Positions 59,551-64,000 of a stretch of 64,000 nt of DNA are shown piece after piece. Numbering within the stretch: the stretch's first letter is position 1; every line of letters begins with the position of its first letter. This DNA is from an uncultured Sinobacteraceae bacterium (GTDB lineage: Bacteria; Pseudomonadota; Gammaproteobacteria; Steroidobacterales; Steroidobacteraceae): assembly GCA_937902995.1 (NCBI GenBank), contig CALEKY010000046.1:1-64000 (forward strand). Direction: 5' to 3'. A model generated the notes under the pieces. It was not told where the DNA came from, did no database searches, and saw only the letters and a list, made by a program, of their open reading frames with translations. The translations under genes and the position numbers were made by a program.

Positions 59551-60295
59551 CTTTGCCGCCGCTCGAGTTTCGGCCGAGCTCGCTCGCGAACGGGCAAGCA
59601 TTGCGTTGCCGTCCATGTCCGCTGCGAACGCGCCGCGTAAGTTCGATGCACTGTTCGGGGAGATTCGCCGCGAGATCGACGACTTCATTTCCGACAGCTC
59701 TGCCGCTGCGCCGCGCCGGGCATCCCGCTCGACTGCACTGACCGTCGAAGCGCGTGCACTGCTCGCCAAGATGCAAGATGCGCAACCCGGCGTTCATCGC
59801 GAGCAGCAGCAGGAGTTCCTGGCCTCGATTGCGCCGTTGGCAAGGCAAGCGGCCGAGCGTCTCGGTGTCGCACCGGAGCTCATCGCTGCGCATGCCGCGT
59901 TGGAGTCGGGTTGGGGACAACGTCCGTTACGCGGTGCCGACGGATCCGTCACACACAACCTGTTCGGCATCAAGGCCGGGCAGGACTGGACGGGCGGTAT
60001 CGTGCGCGCGCTCACGACCGAAGTGGACGACGGTCGAGCGAGCACGCGCACCGAAACGTTCAGAAGCTATGCGAGCCTCTCGCAAGCGTTCGACGATTAC
60101 GCGCAGTTGCTGCTCAACCGCTCGCGCTATGCGCACGTCGTGAACGCTGGCGATGACGCCGCCGCGTTCGCCTCCGGGTTGGCCCAGGGCCGGTACGCCA
60201 CCGATCCAGACTACGCCGCAAAGATCGAGCGCGTTGCACGTCAGGTGCGCGAGATCGGTCTGCCTGCGACGTCAGTCGGCGGCGGAATCCGTTGA
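59537..60295 (+). CDS. Flagellar glucosaminidase (FlgJ C-domain type)
   Basis: Peptidoglycan hydrolase of 252 residues that would open the wall for the rod. The C-terminal glucosaminidase domain (about 100-245) carries catalytic Glu123 in AAHAALESGWGQRPL, then NLFGIKAGQDWTGG and FRSYASLSQAFDDYAQLL, all as in FlgJ. The first 95 residues do not show the FlgJ rod-capping domain, so this is a detached enzymatic half. A rod-cap FlgJ may lie beyond the window after flgI. It lies between flgN and the convergent flgA, overlapping the latter by 24 bases at the 3' ends. Confidence 0.85.
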   Translation: MLRPDFAAARVSAELARERASIALPSMSAANAPRKFDALFGEIRREIDDFISDSSAAAPRRASRSTALTVEARALLAKMQDAQPGVHREQQQEFLASIAPLARQAAERLGVAPELIAAHAALESGWGQRPLRGADGSVTHNLFGIKAGQDWTGGIVRALTTEVDDGRASTRTETFRSYASLSQAFDDYAQLLLNRSRYAHVVNAGDDAAAFASGLAQGRYATDPDYAAKIERVARQVREIGLPATSVGGGIR

Positions 60296-60991
60296 GATGA
60301 CCGGCTCGACTTCGTTCTCGCCGATCACACGCGCACGGATGATGCGGCCATTCGTCTTGTTGCGCACTTGCACGATCTCATTACGGCGGCCCGCTGCCAG
60401 CGCCTCGCCGGCAACCTGCACCGAAACGCCGGCATTGCGCGCGACGATCGTCACGTTCGCGCCGCGCTTCACGAGCACGGGCTCGATCAGCCAGCGACGA
60501 TTGATGAGTTGCCCGCTGCGCAAGGCACGGCGACTGGCTTTGCCTTCGACGAGTTGCGGATCGGAAATCGCATCGGCTGGGGCTGCGAGCTCCCGTCGTT
60601 CGAGCGCCAGCGCGCTCGAATCGATCACTTCGCCGGCGCGTACGTCGCGCGCGGCCGTCAAAACCTTGGCAGTGACCGTGGCTCTCACGACGATTTCGGT
60701 GCGCCAGGCGGGTGCGTCACAGGTCGCGGCGAATCGCATGCGTGTTACAGAACGTGTGTCGATTGCTTCGATCCTCGCATCGGCAATGCAGGCATTTACT
60801 GAATCTCGCGGCAGTACCGTCAACGTCACTGAAGATTCCCGCAATCCTGCCGTTTTAACGAGGTCGTCGAGGTGCAGACGCGCGACACGCTCGACGGCCG
60901 CTTGGACGTTGCCGGCGGTCGCCGCGGCTGCGACGTTGCACGAGAGCAGTGCCGCGACAACTGGGTAGCAGTAACGCAGAGGTAGATGCAT
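60272..60991 (-). CDS. flgA: Flagellar P-ring assembly chaperone FlgA
   Basis: Periplasmic chaperone of 239 residues for P-ring formation. ATG 60991 gives a proper signal peptide (HLPLRYCYPVVAALLSCNVAAAA, cleavage near residue 24). The C-terminal SAF domain is clear: VLTAARDVRAGEVIDSSALALERRELA and the late IVQVRNKTNGRIIRARVIGENEV. The start codon overlaps the flgB start codon on the opposite strand and no ribosome binding site is visible, so it may be poorly translated or start elsewhere. It runs leftward against the flgN/glucosaminidase genes. Confidence 0.9.
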   Translation of the reverse strand: MHLPLRYCYPVVAALLSCNVAAAATAGNVQAAVERVARLHLDDLVKTAGLRESSVTLTVLPRDSVNACIADARIEAIDTRSVTRMRFAATCDAPAWRTEIVVRATVTAKVLTAARDVRAGEVIDSSALALERRELAAPADAISDPQLVEGKASRRALRSGQLINRRWLIEPVLVKRGANVTIVARNAGVSVQVAGEALAAGRRNEIVQVRNKTNGRIIRARVIGENEVEPVISTDSAAD

Positions 60992-61349
60992 GGCTATCAA
61001 GTTCGACAAAGCATTGGGGTTGCACGCGCACGCCCTCGCGCTGCGAGCCGAGCGCGCCCGTATCCTCGCGGCCAATCTGGCGAACGAAAGCACACCTGGC
61101 TACCAGGCGCGCGACATCGACTTCGCCGCCAGCCTGCGGCAGGCGCTCGAGGGCGAGACCGCCGGTGCGCCAGGTACCCATCGCGTCGAAGCGCTCTACC
61201 GCGTTCCGAATCATCCCTCGCAAGACGGCAACACCGTCGAGCTCGGCGTCGAACAGGCGGCGTTCGCGCAGAACGCAAGCGACTTCCAGACCAGCCTCAC
61301 CTTCATCAACATGAAGCTGCGCGGTCTGAAGCAGGCAATCGAAGGATAG
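60990..61349 (+). CDS. flgB: Flagellar proximal rod protein FlgB
   Basis: Proximal rod subunit of 119 residues. N-terminal motif: FDKALGLHAHALALRAERARILAANLANESTPGYQARDIDF. C-terminal motif: NASDFQTSLTFINMKLRGLKQAIEG. ATG 60990 has GCAGAGG upstream and gives the standard MAIKFDKAL start. The ATG overlaps the flgA ATG on the other strand, so any promoter must lie within flgA. First gene of the flgBCDEF operon. Confidence 0.95.
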   Translation: MAIKFDKALGLHAHALALRAERARILAANLANESTPGYQARDIDFAASLRQALEGETAGAPGTHRVEALYRVPNHPSQDGNTVELGVEQAAFAQNASDFQTSLTFINMKLRGLKQAIEG

Positions 61350-61354
61350 CAACC

Positions 61355-61780
61355 ATGGCGTTCCGAAGCATCGCGCAAATCGCCGGCTCCGCATTGACTG
61401 CGCAGTCGGTGCGTCTCAACACCATCGCCAGCAATCTCGCCAACGCGAACACCGCTGCCGGCAGCGAAGCGGAGGTCTACCGCGCCCGCAAACCGGTATT
61501 CGCCGCCGTCGCGGAACGCAACGGGCTCTCTGGCGGACAGGTCGCTGGCGCCGCCGTTCGCGTGCTCGACGTTGTGCAGAGCTCTGAGCCGGTCCGCAAG
61601 GTTCACGAGCCGGACAATCCGCTCGCGAACGAAGAGGGCATGGTGTTCTATCCGAACGTCAATCCCGTCGCGGAGATGACGGACATGATGGCGGCATCGC
61701 GCGCGTTCGAAACGAACGTCGAGGTCATGAGCCGGATCAAGTCGATGCAGCAGTCGCTGCTGCGCATGGGCGAGGAGTAA
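61355..61780 (+). CDS. flgC: Flagellar proximal rod protein FlgC
   Basis: Rod subunit of 141 residues. Typical N-terminal AGSALTAQSVRLNTIASNLANANT (near residue 10) and C-terminal PNVNPVAEMTDMMAASRAFETNVEVMSRIKSMQQSLLRMG. Five bases after flgB. Length is normal. Confidence 0.95.
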   Translation: MAFRSIAQIAGSALTAQSVRLNTIASNLANANTAAGSEAEVYRARKPVFAAVAERNGLSGGQVAGAAVRVLDVVQSSEPVRKVHEPDNPLANEEGMVFYPNVNPVAEMTDMMAASRAFETNVEVMSRIKSMQQSLLRMGEE

Positions 61781-61787
61781 CAGCAGG

Positions 61788-62438
61788 ATGACGATGGTTT
61801 CGGCGACGGGCGTTGCGAGCAGCGCCGACAAGAGTGCGACGTCCGCCATCGGCAGCAACGGCGAGGTGTCGGACATCTTCACGAAGCTGCTGGTCGCGCA
61901 GATCAAGAATCAGAACCCGCTCGAGCCCCAGGACCCCAGCGAATTCGTCGGGCAGATGACGCAGCTCAGCCAAATGGAGGCGCTGCAGAAGCTCGTCTCT
62001 CAGGCGACCGTGAACAACGCCATGATCGAGAGCCTGCAGGTGATCGCGCTCGGCGGACAAGTCGGCTCGCGAGTGACCGTAGCGACCGATCGTGTCGCCG
62101 TGGGAAGCGAACCCATCGAAGGACGTTTCACGCTCGAGGATGCCAGCACGGACGTCGCCGTCGTGGTGGAAAGCGCAGGCGGTCAACAGCGTCGCATTCT
62201 GCTCGGTACTCGCAGCGCCGGCGATGTGTCGTTCACGATCGATCCGCAGGCGCTCGGCCTTGCGCCCGGCACTTACTCGCTGCGCGTCGAAACGGCAACC
62301 GGCGTCGCGCCGCAAATCGAAATCACCGGCACGTTGGAGAACGTGCGTATGTCGAGCAACGGACTCGTGATCAGCGTGGCCAATGTCGGTCAGGTGGCGC
62401 CGAACGCCATCACCGCCTTCCTCGGCCGCGTCAGCTAA
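61788..62438 (+). CDS. flgD: Flagellar hook cap/scaffold protein FlgD
   Basis: Hook assembly scaffold of 216 residues. The N-terminal signature IFTKLLVAQIKNQNPLEPQDPSEFVGQMTQLSQMEAL near residue 25 is diagnostic. The FlgD Ig-like/tudor region follows (VTVATDRVAVGSEPIEGRFTLEDASTDVAVVV). Seven bases after flgC. Confidence 0.95.
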   Translation: MTMVSATGVASSADKSATSAIGSNGEVSDIFTKLLVAQIKNQNPLEPQDPSEFVGQMTQLSQMEALQKLVSQATVNNAMIESLQVIALGGQVGSRVTVATDRVAVGSEPIEGRFTLEDASTDVAVVVESAGGQQRRILLGTRSAGDVSFTIDPQALGLAPGTYSLRVETATGVAPQIEITGTLENVRMSSNGLVISVANVGQVAPNAITAFLGRVS

Positions 62439-62468
62439 TCGATTCACACTCTTCGCAAGGGACACTTC

Positions 62469-63656
62469 ATGAGCTTCAACATCGCCTTGTCGGGAATCAA
62501 CGCGATCAACACTGAGCTGAACACGATCAGCAACAACATCGCGAACGCGGGAACCTTCGGCTTCAAGTCGAGCCGCACGAACTTCGGTTCCATGTACGCG
62601 GGCACGGAGGCGGTCGGCACCAAGGCAACTTCCGTGACGCAGAGCATCGAAATCGGCGGCGGCGTGCTGACGACCGGCCGGTCGATGGACGCATCGATTC
62701 AGGGGCGCGGTTTCTTCGTCGTGCGCAACAGCTCGGGAGAAGAGCTGTACACGCGCGTGGGTATTTTCGATGTCGACACCGATGGTTACGTGGTCGACAG
62801 TTTCGGTCGTCGCGTGCAAGGTTTTGCAGCCATTCAAGGTTCGACCGCGCTCGGTCCGCTCGGCGATCTGCAGGTTCCGACCGGCCAGATTCCGGCGCAA
62901 GCAACGACGGCGCTCCACTACGTCGGCAATCTTTCGGCCGACTGGACGATTCCCGCCGTGGCGCCGTTCGATCCGACGGACCCGCAATCCTTCAACGGTT
63001 CGGTCGTGTCGGTCGTGTACGACTCGCTCGGCGTGCAGCACACGGTCACGCAATTCTTCGTGAAGAGCGACGTCAATCAGATCACCGTGCACTATTCGTT
63101 CGACGGCGTCGTGCAGCCGGCGACCACGGTGCTGGATTTCGACACGAACGGTCAGCTTGCTGGGCCTGTGGGCGCGGTAGCGATTCCCCTCGGCACGCCA
63201 ACCGGCGCCGAGCCGATGGTCATCGATGTGAACTACGCCGGCACGACGCAAACGGCAGGGGAGACGTCGACCAGCACCAACGCGGCCAACGGTTATGCGT
63301 CGGGCACGTTCCTCGGTGTGCAGATCGCCTCGGACGGCTCGGTGCTCGCCCAGTACAGCAACGGCATCAAGCAATCGATCGGCACGCTCGCCATCGCGAC
63401 CTTCCCGGCCGAGAACCAGTTGCGTCAGGTGAGCGAAACGGCATGGACCACGACGGCCGAATCGGGCAACGCGCTGTACTCGACGCCCGGCAACGGCATG
63501 GCGGGCACGCTCACGCCGGGTGCGCTCGAACAGTCGAACGTCGACATGACGGCGCAGCTCGTGAATCTGATGACTGCGCAGCGTAACTATCAGGCGAACA
63601 CCAAAGTGATCGCGGCGCAGAGCGAGATGATGCAGTCGCTGATGCAGGCCATCTAA
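62469..63656 (+). CDS. flgE: Flagellar hook protein FlgE
   Basis: Hook subunit of 395 residues. N-terminal SFNIALSGINAINTELNTISNNIANAGTFGFKSSRTNFGSMYA and C-terminal SNVDMTAQLVNLMTAQRNYQANTKVIAAQSEMMQSLMQAI are textbook. Internal domains include SIQGRGFFVVRNSSGEELYTRVGIFDVD. The TAA stop shares its last base with the flgF ATG. Confidence 0.95.
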   Translation: MSFNIALSGINAINTELNTISNNIANAGTFGFKSSRTNFGSMYAGTEAVGTKATSVTQSIEIGGGVLTTGRSMDASIQGRGFFVVRNSSGEELYTRVGIFDVDTDGYVVDSFGRRVQGFAAIQGSTALGPLGDLQVPTGQIPAQATTALHYVGNLSADWTIPAVAPFDPTDPQSFNGSVVSVVYDSLGVQHTVTQFFVKSDVNQITVHYSFDGVVQPATTVLDFDTNGQLAGPVGAVAIPLGTPTGAEPMVIDVNYAGTTQTAGETSTSTNAANGYASGTFLGVQIASDGSVLAQYSNGIKQSIGTLAIATFPAENQLRQVSETAWTTTAESGNALYSTPGNGMAGTLTPGALEQSNVDMTAQLVNLMTAQRNYQANTKVIAAQSEMMQSLMQAI

Positions 63657-64000
63657 TGGACGCGCTGATCTTCACATTGATGAGCGGCGCGGAGCGCTCG
63701 CTGCGTGCGCAGCAGATCCACGCCAACAATCTCGCGAACATCGAGACGAACGGCTTTCGTGCCGATCTCGAGATCGCGACCAGTCAGGCGGTGGAGCGCG
63801 GCTACGGTTACGACGCGCGCCACATGAGCAATCTGCAAGCCAACGCGGTGTCGTCGCGCCAAGGTCCGATGCGGCAAACGGGCCGCGAGCTCGATGTGGC
63901 GATCGATGGTCCGGGTTACCTCGTCGTGCAGTTCGGCGACGGCGAAGCGTACACCCGTGCCGGCAGCTTCACCCTCGATCAGGACGGCACGCTCACGCTG
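63656..64000 (+). CDS. flgF: Flagellar proximal rod protein FlgF (3' partial)
   Basis: The first 115 residues of FlgF are visible before the window ends. The N-terminus (DALIFTLMSGAERSLRAQQIHANNLANIETNGFRADLE) and the ELDVAIDGPGYLVVQFGDGEAYTRAGSFTLDQDG segment are typical. It begins at the last base of the flgE stop (TAATG). flgG and the rest of the operon are expected beyond the window. Confidence 0.94.
   Translation, partial: MDALIFTLMSGAERSLRAQQIHANNLANIETNGFRADLEIATSQAVERGYGYDARHMSNLQANAVSSRQGPMRQTGRELDVAIDGPGYLVVQFGDGEAYTRAGSFTLDQDGTLTL

Noticed and set aside
61737..63374. Long minus-strand reading frame (545 codons) antisense to flgD and flgE
   Set aside because: Arg/His/Asp-rich shadow with no start signal; flgD and flgE on the plus strand are certain.
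1..64000. tRNA, rRNA, CRISPR arrays, insertion sequences and integrases
   Set aside because: Searched by eye for conserved arms, direct repeat arrays and transposase motifs; none seen.

Overview
The window is GC-rich, gene-dense chromosomal DNA from a proteobacterium. A gammaproteobacterium of the Steroidobacter/Nevskia kind fits best: the cytochrome c maturation order is ccmF-ccmG-ccmH-ccmI, CcmI has the long gammaproteobacterial form, and the flagellar genes follow the lateral-type (Laf/Flag-2) order. A sphingomonad that acquired the flagellar genes cannot be excluded from sequence alone. I saw no tRNA, rRNA, CRISPR array or insertion sequence.

Region 1 (1-3908) is the end of a ccm operon (ccmF truncated at its 5' end, ccmG, ccmH, ccmI), translationally coupled. 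Two stand-alone genes follow: a MaoC-type hydratase and a YdjA-type nitroreductase (3936-5380), closed by a hairpin.

Region 2 (about 5586-28840) is a catabolic island. It encodes two thiolase-family proteins, a nitronate-monooxygenase-family flavoprotein, a DUF1295 membrane reductase, a DapB-like reductase, a TonB-dependent receptor, three SnoaL-like proteins (one with a signal peptide), three acyl-CoA ligases (one of the feruloyl-CoA synthase family), two carotenoid/lignostilbene oxygenases, three SDR enzymes, an MFS transporter and a tandem-domain HxlR regulator. The set suggests uptake of a hydrophobic alkene (lignostilbene, apocarotenoid or similar terpenoid), cleavage of its double bond, CoA activation and beta-oxidation-like shortening. 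The substrate is not identifiable. An operator-like motif, TTGCATTATRAGACTYAYA, recurs in seven upstream or intergenic regions here and overlaps recognisable -10 or -35 elements at several. I take these genes to be one regulon.

Region 3 (29372-37806) is one chemotaxis operon: transmembrane MCP, CheW, soluble MCP-like protein carrying a CheZ-like DxxxQ motif, CheY, STAS protein, CheA with an unusual tandem repeat, CheR, CheD, CheB.

Region 4 (38088-64000) is a near-complete lateral-type flagellar locus. It holds a short flagellin and a FliK-like protein; a leftward export/switch operon flhA-flhB-fliR-fliQ-fliP-fliN-fliM (written here in map order); a 476-base gap where other lateral systems carry the lafK regulator; rightward fliEFGHIJ; then fliD-fliS-fliT-fliK-fliL-fliA-motA-motB-flgM-flgN and a glucosaminidase; flgA facing left; and flgBCDEF, cut by the window end. 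The flagellum has its own sigma-28, anti-sigma factor, motor and chemotaxis module, so it looks self-contained. Its FliM lacks the usual CheY-binding N-terminus, which leaves open how CheY reaches the motor.
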